Assembly: GCF_010120715.1 (NCBI RefSeq)
Contig: NZ_CP047591.1
Span: 992,001 to 1,056,000, forward strand
Length of the DNA: 64,000 nt
Source of the DNA: Aminipila terrae
GTDB lineage: Bacteria > Bacillota > Clostridia > Peptostreptococcales > Anaerovoracaceae
Direction: 5' to 3'
In this document: in pieces, positions 52,802-61,150 of the stretch
Layout: each line of letters starts with the position of its first letter
How positions within the stretch are numbered: the first letter of the stretch is position 1
Notes under the pieces: generated by a model
The model's input: the letters and a program-made list of their open reading frames with translations, nothing else
The model's database searches: none
What the model was told of the DNA's origin: nothing
Position numbers and translations under genes: made by a program

Positions 52802-54025
52802 ATGAGTGATTGTTCAAACGGATGTGGAAGCTGCAGTTCAGATTGCAAAGACAGAACAGCTCCCCAGAGCTTTCTTGCAGAGGCAAATGAATTAAGCAGT
52901 GTTAAAAAAGTTATTGGCGTTGTCAGTGGTAAGGGTGGCGTTGGTAAATCACTGGTTACATCTCTTCTGGCCGTTACCATGCAAAGAAGGAAGTATTGTA
53001 CTGCCATACTGGATGCAGATATAACAGGACCATCTATACCAAAAGCCTTTGGTCTCAATGAAAAGGCTGCAGGCACCGAAGCTGGCATTCTGACGGTTGA
53101 TACTAAAACAGGCATTCGTACTATATCTGTAAATTCACTGCTGGAAGATGATACCGATCCAGTAGTATGGCGGGGCCCTATAGTGGCAGAAACCGTAAAA
53201 CAGTTCTGGTCCGATGTTATCTGGGGAGACGTTGATTTTATGTTTATAGATATGCCCCCGGGAACCGGTGATGTTCCCCTGACTGTTTTCCAGTCACTCC
53301 CTGTTGAGGGAATTGTCATTGTAACATCTCCTCAGGAATTAGTGTCCATGATTGTGGGTAAGGCTGTAAAAATGGCTCAGTTAATGAATATTCCTATTCT
53401 GGGGATAGTAGAAAACATGTCATACTTTACATGCCCTGACTGTGGGAAAAAGTATCCTATCTTTGGTGAAAGCCATATCGAGGAAGTTGCAGAAGAATAT
53501 AACATTAAAAATGTTGCAAGGCTTCCTATTAATCCTGATCTGGCTGCTTCAGTAGATAAAGGAATGATTGAAGATTTTGAAGGTTCATGGCTGGATGGTC
53601 TTGCTGATATAATCGAAGGCTCCTTAAGCTCCAAAATCGCTGTTCCTTACGATGAGGGGCAGGTTTTCCAGCATTTTGGTCATACTGAACAATTTGAAAT
53701 TGTAGAAATCCTCAACGGAAAGATAGTTAATAAAGATATCATTACTTCCGATTGCGGAGGTCACGGTGCATTAGCTGGTTTTCTTGCAGATAATGGTATA
53801 TCAACTTTAATCTGCGGTGGCATTGGCAGTGGCGCTATTACTGCTTTATCACAAGCTGGTATCAAAGTAGTCTCAGGTGTTACAGGAGATGCGGATGAAC
53901 AGATTGCTTTATACCTGGCTGGTAAACTCCGTACTTCTGATCAGGCTACCTGTGATCATGACCATACTGATGGTCATAATTGCAGCGACCATGATCATTC
54001 AAACTGTAAAGGCAGCTGCCACTAA
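52802..54025 (+). CDS. Mrp/NBP35-type P-loop ATPase fused to a NifX/NifB-like domain
   Basis: 407 aa. N-terminal Cys cluster (CSNGCGSCSSDC), then an Mrp/NBP35 Fe-S carrier ATPase with deviant Walker A SGKGGVGKS near residue 42 and FIDMPPGTGDVPLT near 145, and CPDC near 215 for the bridging cluster. From about residue 280 a dinitrogenase iron-molybdenum cofactor-like domain (AVPYDEGQVFQHFGHTEQFEI, GGHGALAGFLADNGI). A C-terminal His/Cys-rich tail (CDHDHTDGHNCSDHDH) ends the protein. Role: Fe-S or metallocluster assembly or transfer; no nif genes are nearby. Confidence 0.9.
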   Translation: MSDCSNGCGSCSSDCKDRTAPQSFLAEANELSSVKKVIGVVSGKGGVGKSLVTSLLAVTMQRRKYCTAILDADITGPSIPKAFGLNEKAAGTEAGILTVDTKTGIRTISVNSLLEDDTDPVVWRGPIVAETVKQFWSDVIWGDVDFMFIDMPPGTGDVPLTVFQSLPVEGIVIVTSPQELVSMIVGKAVKMAQLMNIPILGIVENMSYFTCPDCGKKYPIFGESHIEEVAEEYNIKNVARLPINPDLAASVDKGMIEDFEGSWLDGLADIIEGSLSSKIAVPYDEGQVFQHFGHTEQFEIVEILNGKIVNKDIITSDCGGHGALAGFLADNGISTLICGGIGSGAITALSQAGIKVVSGVTGDADEQIALYLAGKLRTSDQATCDHDHTDGHNCSDHDHSNCKGSCH

Positions 54026-54062
54026 GATATCTACTTTCATTTAAAACGAACTTTAGTTAACT

Positions 54063-54097
54063 AAAAAGTCCAAAAGATAAATTCTTTTGGGCTTTTT
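54063..54097. terminator. Bidirectional terminator between the Mrp-type and HD-GYP genes
   Basis: 15-bp stem AAAAAGTCCAAAAGA / TCTTTTGGGCTTTTT with one G-T pair and a 5-nt loop; A/T runs on both sides serve both strands. Confidence 0.85.
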
Positions 54098-54126
54098 AAG
54101 TTGCTGAGTATTATAATATCTATAGA

Positions 54127-54717
54127 CTAAAGACTAAGTGGATTTGCATATACTGGTTTTACTATTTTATCCCATTGATTCAAGATACATTGTGCAATAT
54201 CTGGGTCATATCGCTTTCCCGCCAGCCTGCTAATTTCTCTTTTGCATTTATCACCTGACAAAGCTTCTCTATATACACGATTGCTCATCATAGCATCAAT
54301 GGAATCGCAGACTGAAATAATCCGTGCCCCCCATGGAATATCAAAACTTTTTATACCTGATGGGTATCCTGTTCCATCCCAGCTTTCGTGATGATGCAGC
54401 ACAATTTCTGCCAGAGGTTGAAGAGTTCTGGACTTACTTAAAATATCTGCTCCAATCTGTGGATGGTTCTTTATATATGCCCACTCTTCCTCATCCAGTC
54501 TGCCCGGCTTTGAAAGAACTGCATCTGGAATCCCTATTTTACCAATATCGTGTACATGTGCTGCAATATGAATATGCTCGTATTTCTCTTCCTTCATGCC
54601 TAACGCGATACATGCCTGTTCTGTCATATCACTGACACGCCTTGAGTGATTAGCTGTATACTGATCCCGGGCTTCCAGAGCTGCTACAATACTGTCAATT
54701 AAATCATGATAAATCAC
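54127..54717 (-). CDS. HD-GYP domain phosphodiesterase
   Basis: 196 aa, essentially the HD-GYP domain alone. NHSRRVSDMTEQACIALG, HVHDIGKIGIPDAVL (HD), LHHHESWDGTGYPSG (GYP) and ARIISVCDSIDAMMSNRVYR are all conserved, so cyclic di-GMP hydrolysis is expected. The frame starts at a GTG (54717) overlapping the end of the upstream DUF2325 gene by 14 bases, so it is probably translationally coupled. Last gene of the iron-linked minus-strand cluster. Confidence 0.88.
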   Translation of the reverse strand: MIYHDLIDSIVAALEARDQYTANHSRRVSDMTEQACIALGMKEEKYEHIHIAAHVHDIGKIGIPDAVLSKPGRLDEEEWAYIKNHPQIGADILSKSRTLQPLAEIVLHHHESWDGTGYPSGIKSFDIPWGARIISVCDSIDAMMSNRVYREALSGDKCKREISRLAGKRYDPDIAQCILNQWDKIVKPVYANPLSL

Positions 54718-55030
54718 AGTTTATCATCCCACATTTCTTGCAGCAATTCTCATTGCAGTGCATCTCCAGCACTTTTTTTAAAGCACAGGAACTACTGCTA
54801 TGACATCGGATAATATCGGAATTGCATCTTTCTGCTTCCTGAACGGCGCTATTCACAAGCTTATGTGAAACCGTATTGGTAAATAATATAATCAGGTCAG
54901 GTGTGCCTATTTTCCTTTTCAGATCTGTAGTCATTTTAGCAAAGACCTTCGCTTTATACCCGAAGTCTTTGCAAATCCCCTTATATTGTGTAACCATTCT
55001 TTCGTTACCACCTACTATTACTACACTCAT
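54704..55030 (-). CDS. DUF2325 family protein
   Basis: 108 aa. SVVIVGGNERMVTQYKGICKDFGYKAKVF is the conserved N-terminal Rossmann-like strand-loop of DUF2325, followed by DLIILFTNTVSHKLVNSAVQEA and RCHSSSSCALKKVLE, its usual signatures. The C-terminus adds four Cys (NCCKKCGMINC) that could hold metal. Often found next to Feo or Cys-rich genes in Clostridia; function unknown. 16 bp after the flavodoxin gene. Confidence 0.85.
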   Translation of the reverse strand: MSVVIVGGNERMVTQYKGICKDFGYKAKVFAKMTTDLKRKIGTPDLIILFTNTVSHKLVNSAVQEAERCNSDIIRCHSSSSCALKKVLEMHCNENCCKKCGMINCDLS

Positions 55031-55046
55031 ATATTCTTCCTTTTTC

Positions 55047-55472
55047 TTATTTTGCTAGATTTAACCCATAGTTTCTGCAGCTTTCCAATCCTTCTTCATC
55101 TGGTGTTTCGTTTATAATCAGATACCCCTGTGGCAATAAAGCACCGGCTTCCGTTATGTCCTGTTCCCAGTTCCTCATCCATTCACCGTCTCCCCATCCG
55201 TAAGAACCAAAAAGTCCAACTGTTTTACCGGCTAATTTACTTTTGCAATTATTGTATAGCGGTTGAAACTCTGTTTCCTCTAAAACCTCATCTCCCATAG
55301 AGGGGCAGCCAAAGGCGATTATGTCAAATCCATTGGTTTGATCACCTGCAAAATTATTAACATTAAATAAGATAACCTCAGCCCCTGCAGATTTTCCCCC
55401 TTGATAGACTGCCTCTGCCATTTTCTCTGTATTACCTGTTCCACTCCAGTAAACTACTGCCATTTTTTTCAT
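55047..55472 (-). CDS. Flavodoxin
   Basis: 141 aa short-chain flavodoxin. FMN phosphate loop VVYWSGTGNTEKMAE near residue 5, CPSMGDEVLEE near 55, and LFGSYGWGDGEWM near 88 for the isoalloxazine site. An electron carrier that replaces ferredoxin when iron is scarce, which fits its place downstream of a metal-type operator and beside the Feo genes. Confidence 0.93.
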   Translation of the reverse strand: MKKMAVVYWSGTGNTEKMAEAVYQGGKSAGAEVILFNVNNFAGDQTNGFDIIAFGCPSMGDEVLEETEFQPLYNNCKSKLAGKTVGLFGSYGWGDGEWMRNWEQDITEAGALLPQGYLIINETPDEEGLESCRNYGLNLAK

Positions 55473-55500
55473 TTTGTTTCTACCTTATCCTTTCTTTTTT

Positions 55501-56061
55501 CTAGCATGCAACTGTCAGCTTATTAATGCCTGCGCCTTCACTGCACATTTTTTTATATACAGCTCTGCATTTATCAAACTTAGCAAACATTAAAGCTGCT
55601 TCCTTTTCTTCCCCATAAACTTTCCAATATCCACAGGATCTGCAGTTTTTGCCCTGGTTCTCAATAAACTCCTTTACATCCTGAGGTGGATAGCTTAGAA
55701 AGAGCCCAATCTCATGGGGAAATTTGTTTCCTGACCTGCTGCAGTTTATTCTCACCCGTAATCTGTTTATTGCCCCTGTAATATCCTCCGAAAAATATCC
55801 CTGCATTTCTAAGAGTTTTTTTGCTATTGGACAGGATAAATCACATATAAGCCTTTTTCCCCGGTAAACGTAAAGCAAAAAACTTTTCTCTCTTTCTGCT
55901 AAAATTTCTATACTGACCCCTTTTAATTGCATCTTTCTGTTCAGCCTGTAGATGTCATCTTTAGCCTTTTGATATTTTTTGAATTTATAGTTAACAATCT
56001 CTCCCGTTTTTAAATTGGCCAGTGTGGGAGCACAATTTTCAATAATCAGTTTTTCAAGCAT
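55501..56061 (-). CDS. DUF3793 family protein
   Basis: 186 aa. NCAPTLANLKTGEIVNY at the start, CDLSCPIAKKLLE near 73, NKFPHEIGLFLSYPPQDVKEFIE near 112, and CRSCGYWKVY near 139 with a later KFDKCRAVYKKM are the usual blocks. The paired Cys may bind a metal or cluster. Function unknown; family members occur next to flavodoxin and feo genes. The ATG follows AAAGGGG. A GTTAGC-N4-GCTAAC box lies 47 bp upstream. Confidence 0.85.
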   Translation of the reverse strand: MLEKLIIENCAPTLANLKTGEIVNYKFKKYQKAKDDIYRLNRKMQLKGVSIEILAEREKSFLLYVYRGKRLICDLSCPIAKKLLEMQGYFSEDITGAINRLRVRINCSRSGNKFPHEIGLFLSYPPQDVKEFIENQGKNCRSCGYWKVYGEEKEAALMFAKFDKCRAVYKKMCSEGAGINKLTVAC

Positions 56062-56107
56062 ATGCGAATCCCCTTTTAAATTATGTAATACGTTTTGTTT
56101 TGGCAGA

Positions 56108-56123
56108 GTTAGCTTTAGCTAAC
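56108..56123. promoter_or_regulatory. Iron-type operator upstream of DUF3793, fifth copy
   Basis: GTTAGCTTTAGCTAAC, extended by one further matched pair on each side. Same 6-4-6 pattern as the four boxes at 59015-59127. Suggests a second regulated promoter for DUF3793-flavodoxin. Confidence 0.65.
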
Positions 56124-56140
56124 TTAATTGCTATTTTTTA

Positions 56141-56161
56141 GGGTGGCTAAAACTGCCACCC
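56141..56161 (-). terminator. Hairpin after the Cys-rich FeoB-associated gene
   Basis: 7-bp stem GGGTGGC / GCCACCC with a 7-nt loop. On the minus strand it is followed by A rather than T, so it may stabilise or process the mRNA rather than terminate. Confidence 0.4.
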
Positions 56162-56167
56162 TTATTA

Positions 56168-56341
56168 TTAGTTATGTTTATGTTGTTCCATACTACAGCA
56201 GCTACATCCATCTTCTTTGCCATAACTCCCACAGCCACTGCACCCTGCACACTTTCCAGCCTTTGCATTTTTAACCAAGTGTTTTAATGCCAGGAAAGCC
56301 ATTACGGCTAAAACGCCGCTGATTATGATTGTTGACAGCAT
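56168..56341 (-). CDS. FeoB-associated Cys-rich membrane protein
   Basis: 57 aa. One N-terminal helix (MLSTIIISGVLAVMAFLAL) then a short basic stretch and seven Cys in GKCAGCSGCGSYGKEDGC and CSCC, ending in a His-containing tail. This is the family encoded immediately after feoB in many Firmicutes; it may bind iron at the exit of the channel. It overlaps the end of feoB by 19 bases. Confidence 0.88.
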   Translation of the reverse strand: MLSTIIISGVLAVMAFLALKHLVKNAKAGKCAGCSGCGSYGKEDGCSCCSMEQHKHN

Positions 56342-58470
56342 ACCTTTACACCTCTTTCTTTCTGAGCGGGTCTTACCAGTAAAAATACCATTACTGCAAG
56401 TAATATTATAGCCACCACTGTACCGATACCAAATGTAAGACCTCCAAATATGATACCGCCCAGCTGGTTAACGATTAGAGCAACAACGTATGCAAGAGTT
56501 GTCTGATATCCAATAGCAAACCAGGTCCACTTCGCACTGTTCATTTCCCTTCTGATAGCACCTATAGCAGCAAAGCACGGTGCGCAAAGCAGATTGAATA
56601 GCAGGAATGCTAATGCTGCTGATCCGTAAGGGAACATAATACCAAGTTGTGCAATCAGACCTGTGTTATCCTCTGCCACATCTGCTCCCAATCCAAGAAG
56701 TACACCGAAAGTTCCAACTACATTTTCTTTTGCAACCAATCCTGAAATTGTTGCAACAGCTGCCTTCCAGTTACCAAAGCCAAGTGGTGCGAAAATTGGT
56801 GCTGCAGCAGTGCCTAATGCTGCAAGCAGACTTTTATTCTGGTCGACCATTCCAAAGCCATCAGAGCCGAAACCAAAGTTTGATAAGAACCATATGGCTG
56901 CGCAAGCTACAAAGATCACAGTACCAGCTTTAATAATGAAAGACTTTCCTCTTTCCCACATATGAATCCAAACACCTTTAGCTGCAGGCATATGATACTG
57001 AGGCAGTTCCATTACAAAAGGCGCTGCATCTCCGGCGAACATTCTTGTTTTCTTAAGGGTAATTCCTGAAAAGATTACCGCAGCGATTCCCATAAAATAC
57101 ATAGCCGGTGCCATCCAGATTACCCCAGGAAACATAGCCCCGCCAATTAAAGCAATAACTGGAAGCTTAGCTCCGCAAGGGATAAAGGTTGTAGTCATAA
57201 TGGTCATTCGACGGTCTTTCTCATTTTCAATAGTCTTGGTGGCCATAATTCCTGGAACACCGCAGCCAGAGCTTACTAAAAGTGGAATAAAACTTTTTCC
57301 AGAAAGCCCGAATTTCCTAAAAATCCTGTCCATTATAAAAGCCACTCTTGCCATATATCCGCAGTCTTCCAGTATAGACAGAAAGAAGAACAGTATAAAC
57401 ATTTGCGGCACAAATCCAAGTACTGCTCCAACTCCTCCGATGATACCATCAACAACCAGACCCTGAAGCCATTGGGCAGTTCCTGCATCTTCCATAACCT
57501 TAGAAACAGCACCCTGTATGTATTGTCCAAACAGAACATCATTGGTCCAGTCTGTAACCATAGTCCCCAGCCAGGACACGGACACATAATAAACAATGAA
57601 CATTACTGCTGCAAAGATTGGCAGCGCCAGCCACCGGTTAGTAACTACACGGTCTATTTTATCTGATGTTGTCAGACCTCTTTGCTTTTTCTTTAAGACC
57701 GTATTAATTACTTCTCCAATAAAGTTGTACCTTTCGTTTGCAATGATACTTTCACTGTCATCATCCATACTATTTTCCAGTTTCGTTATAATATCATCAA
57801 TTTTAATAGAAGTATGTTCATCCAGATTAAATTCTTTTGCAATTTCTTCATCGTGTTCCAGCAGTTTAACTGCATACCATCTTAGATGATCAGAGGATGT
57901 GCCGTCTTTTATAAGTTCTTCAATTGACTCGATTGCTTCTTCAATCTGCTTTTCAAACTTATGTACCTTTATTTGGTTAGTCTCGGCTAACCCTATGGCA
58001 TAATTAATCAGTTCATGACAGCCTTCACCTTTAAGTGCAGATACTTCCATAACGGGACATCCCAGCTTATTAGACAGTCTACCTATGTCAATTTTGTCTC
58101 CGTTTTTTCTCACCAGGTCCATCATATTTATACCTAATACTACAGGAATTCCCAGTTCAAGTAGCTGTGTAGTCAGATACAGATTTCTTTCCAGATTGGT
58201 TCCGTCTACCAAATTAACAATTACATCTGGAGATTCTTTCATCAGATAATTTCTGGTTACCACTTCTTCCAGAGTGTATGGAGAGAGAGAGTATACCCCC
58301 GGAAGATCCGTTATGGTAACCGCCTTATTTCCTCTGAATTTTCCTTCTTTTTTCTCTACTGTAACTCCCGGCCAGTTTCCTACATACTGACTGGAACCAG
58401 TTAAATCATTAAAAATCGTTGTCTTGCCACAATTGGGATTCCCCGCAAGGGCTATTGTAATATTTTTCAT
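56323..58470 (-). CDS. feoB: Ferrous iron transport protein B
   Basis: 715 aa from the ATG at 58470, which follows GGGAGG. N-terminal G domain: ALAGNPNCGKTTIFNDLTG (G1), VGNWPGVTVEKKEG (G2), TDLPGVYSLSPY (G3), INMMD (G4), and VSALKGEG (G5). Then two Gate domains with about 8-10 transmembrane helices, including PLLVSSGCGVPGIMATKTIEN and PFVMELPQYHMP, the conserved gate motifs. Energised uptake of Fe2+. It is preceded by two feoA genes in one operon, under the operator array at 59015-59139. Confidence 0.95.
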   Translation of the reverse strand: MKNITIALAGNPNCGKTTIFNDLTGSSQYVGNWPGVTVEKKEGKFRGNKAVTITDLPGVYSLSPYTLEEVVTRNYLMKESPDVIVNLVDGTNLERNLYLTTQLLELGIPVVLGINMMDLVRKNGDKIDIGRLSNKLGCPVMEVSALKGEGCHELINYAIGLAETNQIKVHKFEKQIEEAIESIEELIKDGTSSDHLRWYAVKLLEHDEEIAKEFNLDEHTSIKIDDIITKLENSMDDDSESIIANERYNFIGEVINTVLKKKQRGLTTSDKIDRVVTNRWLALPIFAAVMFIVYYVSVSWLGTMVTDWTNDVLFGQYIQGAVSKVMEDAGTAQWLQGLVVDGIIGGVGAVLGFVPQMFILFFFLSILEDCGYMARVAFIMDRIFRKFGLSGKSFIPLLVSSGCGVPGIMATKTIENEKDRRMTIMTTTFIPCGAKLPVIALIGGAMFPGVIWMAPAMYFMGIAAVIFSGITLKKTRMFAGDAAPFVMELPQYHMPAAKGVWIHMWERGKSFIIKAGTVIFVACAAIWFLSNFGFGSDGFGMVDQNKSLLAALGTAAAPIFAPLGFGNWKAAVATISGLVAKENVVGTFGVLLGLGADVAEDNTGLIAQLGIMFPYGSAALAFLLFNLLCAPCFAAIGAIRREMNSAKWTWFAIGYQTTLAYVVALIVNQLGGIIFGGLTFGIGTVVAIILLAVMVFLLVRPAQKERGVKVCCQQS

Positions 58471-58512
58471 TAAATTTCCTCCCATTTCAACTATTCTTCA
58501 AGCGCTTTTACG

Positions 58513-58734
58513 TTATGCAATGATAATATTTTCAGCTTCGCTTTTTCTAATTGAAAGCTCATATCCTCTTACCGTTATTTCAATGGGATCTCCTAAAGGT
58601 GCAACTTTTCTTACATAGATTTCCGTACCCTTAGTAATTCCCATGTCCATAATCCTTCTTTTCAGTGCCCCTTCTCCCTGCAATTTTTGTACAGTGACAG
58701 TTTCTCCGCACTTTACTTCTTTTAAATTCTTCAT
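58513..58734 (-). CDS. feoA: FeoA family protein (second copy)
   Basis: 73 aa from the ATG at 58734 (GGAGG six bases upstream). SH3-like fold: LKEVKCGETVTVQKLQGEG, RRIMDMGITKGTEIYVRKVAPLGDPIEI and YELSIRKSEAENI match FeoA, a cytosolic regulator of FeoB. 42 bp ahead of feoB. Confidence 0.92.
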   Translation of the reverse strand: MKNLKEVKCGETVTVQKLQGEGALKRRIMDMGITKGTEIYVRKVAPLGDPIEITVRGYELSIRKSEAENIIIA

Positions 58735-58786
58735 AGTTCCTCCAAGCTCTATTGCTGACATTCCCAGTGTGCTCCACCTTACAGAT

Positions 58787-58999
58787 TTAATTTATATAAA
58801 TTCTGGATGCCATGGCCTTGCTTATTGCTACTCTTGCATCCTTAACATTTACAATAACATTTCCTCCCAGTTCGGAAATAATCATTACTTTTGTTCCCTC
58901 AACAAACCCCAGTGTCTCCAGAAAACGTTTTGTATCATCTTTGCCTTTGATGTCAGAAACTGTTACCTGAGTTCCTGGTCTACTCATTGTTAATGGCAT
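58787..58999 (-). CDS. feoA: FeoA family protein (first copy)
   Basis: 70 aa. VSDIKGKDDTKRFLETLGFVEGTKVMIISELGGNVIVNVKDARVAI has the FeoA layout and differs clearly from the second copy. First gene of the feo operon, with GAAGGAGG ten bases before the ATG. Tandem FeoA proteins are common in Clostridia. Confidence 0.9.
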   Translation of the reverse strand: MPLTMSRPGTQVTVSDIKGKDDTKRFLETLGFVEGTKVMIISELGGNVIVNVKDARVAISKAMASRIYIN

Positions 59000-59014
59000 A
59001 TAATTACCTCCTTC

Positions 59015-59139
59015 GTTAGACTATGCTAACCCTCTCTCTAAAAAGTAAGCTTGCGCTAACCGTAAGCCTTTAAAATTGGTTAGCTTTTGCTAACCTCTTT
59101 ATCATTTATGAGTTTACCATGGCTAACTCATGTTGTCAA
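59015..59139 (-). promoter_or_regulatory. feo promoter with four operator boxes
   Basis: Promoter TTGACA (59134-59139), 17-bp spacer, TAAACT (59111-59116) on the minus strand. Boxes of pattern GTTAGC-N4-GCTAAC: 59015-59030, 59045-59060 (one mismatch), 59079-59094 (perfect), 59112-59127 (two mismatches), spaced 30, 34 and 33 bp, close to three helical turns. The last lies within the -10/spacer; the others lie downstream of the start, as in repression. The sequence recalls DtxR/IdeR-type boxes rather than Fur. Confidence 0.75.
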
Positions 59140-59286
59140 TACTTTTTTCATATTTTATGCTTAAAAATGTGATGTTGTTCCTGTTGAATATTTCACATCA
59201 ATCTATTGTTTCTTTTTTTTCTATATATGTTATAATAAGGAAATACCTATTACCATTTTACTCTGATTTAAAGAAACGAGGTCTCA

Positions 59287-60504
59287 ATGCTCATATATAT
59301 CGCAAGACAACCAATTTTCAACAAAGCAAAAGATGTTGTTGCTTATGAATTATTATACAGAGATCCGAAAACACAGACAGCAAGTATAAAAAATCCTGAT
59401 GCTGCAACAAATTCAGTTCTCATGGGAAGCACTCTGATAGCATCCTTTGAGCGTCTTTTAGATGGGAAACGGGCTTTTATTAATTTTACTACAAACTTAA
59501 TTAAAGATGGTACCCCATTGATTTTCTCAAGCAATTATATGATAATAGAAATCCTGGAGGATGTTGTTCCAGATATTTTTCTTATGCAAAGGCTTCATGA
59601 GCTGAAGAACAAAGGATATACACTGGCTTTGGATGATTTTACCCTTCATTATCCCCATACTGAAATTATTGATCTTGTAGATATCATTAAGGTAGACTTT
59701 ACCCTGACAACCCCTGATGATCAGAAGATGATAATAAAAAAATTTAAAAGGCCTGGCCTTAAATTTTTAGCAGAGAAAGTGGAAACTTTTGAAGACTTTA
59801 ATCATGCCAAATCCTTGGGTTATGATTACTTTCAGGGATACTTCTTTTCTAAGCCTGCTGTTTTTAGCTATAAAGATATTAATAGTATTGATACCACTCA
59901 TGTTGAAATTTTAAAAGGATTAAACAGTGAAACTCCTAACTACACTTATCTTGCTTCCTTATTTGAAAAAGATATATCTCTGACTTATAAACTGTTCCGA
60001 TATGCCAATTCTCCTGTCTATGGAAGCATAGAACAAGTCAGCACTATCAGAAAGGCTCTAGTCCGTTTAGGTTTTTCTAATATACGTAACTGGATGTATT
60101 TGCTCATCCTTCGCTGCATGTCTATTGGTCAGAGTGATGAATCCATATGTGTTTCACTTCGAAGAGCTAAAATGCTTGAACTAATGGCTCCTGATTGTGG
60201 TCTGGCACAAAGAGCCCCGGAACTTTTCCTTGTAGGATTATTTTCTATGCTGGATGTACTGGTTGACAAAAGCCTTGATAAGGTTCTGGAAGAACTTCCC
60301 TTAAAAGAAGAAACCAAAGAGGCTATTATCTACAAAGAAAATACTTTAGGACTACCATTAAAACTTATCCTGGCTTACGAAAAAGGTGACTGGGATGAAG
60401 TGGAAAAACTTTGCATACAGCTGAAATTAAAGCCTATGAACATCTCACCTGCCTATATAGAGTCCATTAAATGGACTTCCGAAGTTGTTAAATATTCTCT
60501 ATAA
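59287..60504 (+). CDS. EAL-HDOD domain protein (YuxH-like)
   Basis: 405 aa. Residues 1-200: EAL-like domain with IARQPIFNKAKDVVAYELLYRD, NYMIIEILEDVVPD, ALDDFTLHYP and FLAEKVETFEDF; catalytic acidic residues are only partly kept (ELL in place of EAL). Residues 205-400: HDOD domain with LFEKDISLTYKLFRYANSP and ALVRLGFSNIRNWMYLL. Such proteins are usually signalling or protein-interaction modules rather than active phosphodiesterases. Divergent from the feo operon. ATG with GAGG seven bases upstream. Confidence 0.88.
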   Translation: MLIYIARQPIFNKAKDVVAYELLYRDPKTQTASIKNPDAATNSVLMGSTLIASFERLLDGKRAFINFTTNLIKDGTPLIFSSNYMIIEILEDVVPDIFLMQRLHELKNKGYTLALDDFTLHYPHTEIIDLVDIIKVDFTLTTPDDQKMIIKKFKRPGLKFLAEKVETFEDFNHAKSLGYDYFQGYFFSKPAVFSYKDINSIDTTHVEILKGLNSETPNYTYLASLFEKDISLTYKLFRYANSPVYGSIEQVSTIRKALVRLGFSNIRNWMYLLILRCMSIGQSDESICVSLRRAKMLELMAPDCGLAQRAPELFLVGLFSMLDVLVDKSLDKVLEELPLKEETKEAIIYKENTLGLPLKLILAYEKGDWDEVEKLCIQLKLKPMNISPAYIESIKWTSEVVKYSL

Positions 60505-60539
60505 CAAAAGGTGTCTCTATTTCAGACACCTTTTGTTAT
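60501..60539. terminator. Bidirectional terminator between the EAL-HDOD gene and fumB
   Basis: 16-bp perfect stem ATAACAAAAGGTGTCT / AGACACCTTTTGTTAT, 7-nt loop, right after the stop of the EAL-HDOD gene and 28 bp before the end of the convergent fumarase gene. Confidence 0.9.
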
Positions 60540-60566
60540 GATAAAAGCTTATGATCTCTATATCAT

Positions 60567-61141
60567 TTATTTTAATTGCTTTAAATATTCCTCTGGTCCA
60601 CTTTTATATAAGTTATTTCCCAGAGTATCCATAACTACTATAGCTGGAAAATCCACTATCTCTAATTTCCTTACAGCCTCTGCCCCTAAATCTTCAAAGG
60701 CAATTATCTCTGAACTTACAATACTTTTGGCAATTAGTGCCCCTGCTCCCCCAATAGCGGCAAAATATACGGCACCATTTCTCACCACTGCATCCGCTAC
60801 CGCTTGAGATCTTTGCCCCTTTCCTATCATGGCAGCCTGTCCTAAATCCATGAATCTGGGAGCATAGGAATCCATTCGATAACTTGTGGTAGGCCCTGCA
60901 GCGCCAATTACGTTTCCAGGCTTTTCCGGCGTGGGTCCCACATAATAGATGATGGATCCATCCAGTTCAAAAGGGAGTTCTTCCCCCGGTCAAGCATTTC
61001 ACTCATTCTCTTATGGGCTGCATCCCTGGCGGTATAAATAACGCCTGAAATCAATACACTATCTCCAGCTTTTAGATTCTGTAATTTATCCCTTGTAAAA
61101 GGAAACTGCAATTTTTTTGCTTTTGTCTTTATGGCTTCCAT
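60567..61141 (-). pseudogene. fumB: Fumarate hydratase class I, beta subunit, frameshifted as read
   Basis: The first frame from the ATG at 61141 gives LKAGDSVLISGVIYTARDAAHKRM and loses the family after MLDRG; the -1 frame resumes at VGPTPEKPGNVIGAAGPTTSYRMD to 60567. Adding one G to the GGGGG run (CCCCC at 60983-60987) gives DRGEELPFELDGSIIYYVGP and 191 aa, the normal beta length. Swivelling domain that, with the alpha subunit, hydrates fumarate to malate. The start codon is nine bases after the end of the alpha gene. Confidence 0.88.
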
Positions 61142-61150
61142 GTTTCCCTC

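Noticed and set aside
59015..59127. Fur boxes at the feo promoter
   Set aside because: Motif lacks the GATAAT/ATTATC pattern; it fits a GTTAGC-N4-GCTAAC palindrome instead.
3664..60987. Programmed -1 frameshifting as a common cause of all broken genes
   Set aside because: Only metA (A AAA AAG) and the peptidase (T TTG GGG) have X XXY YYZ geometry; at the other five runs the tRNAs could not re-pair, so recoding cannot be the shared explanation.
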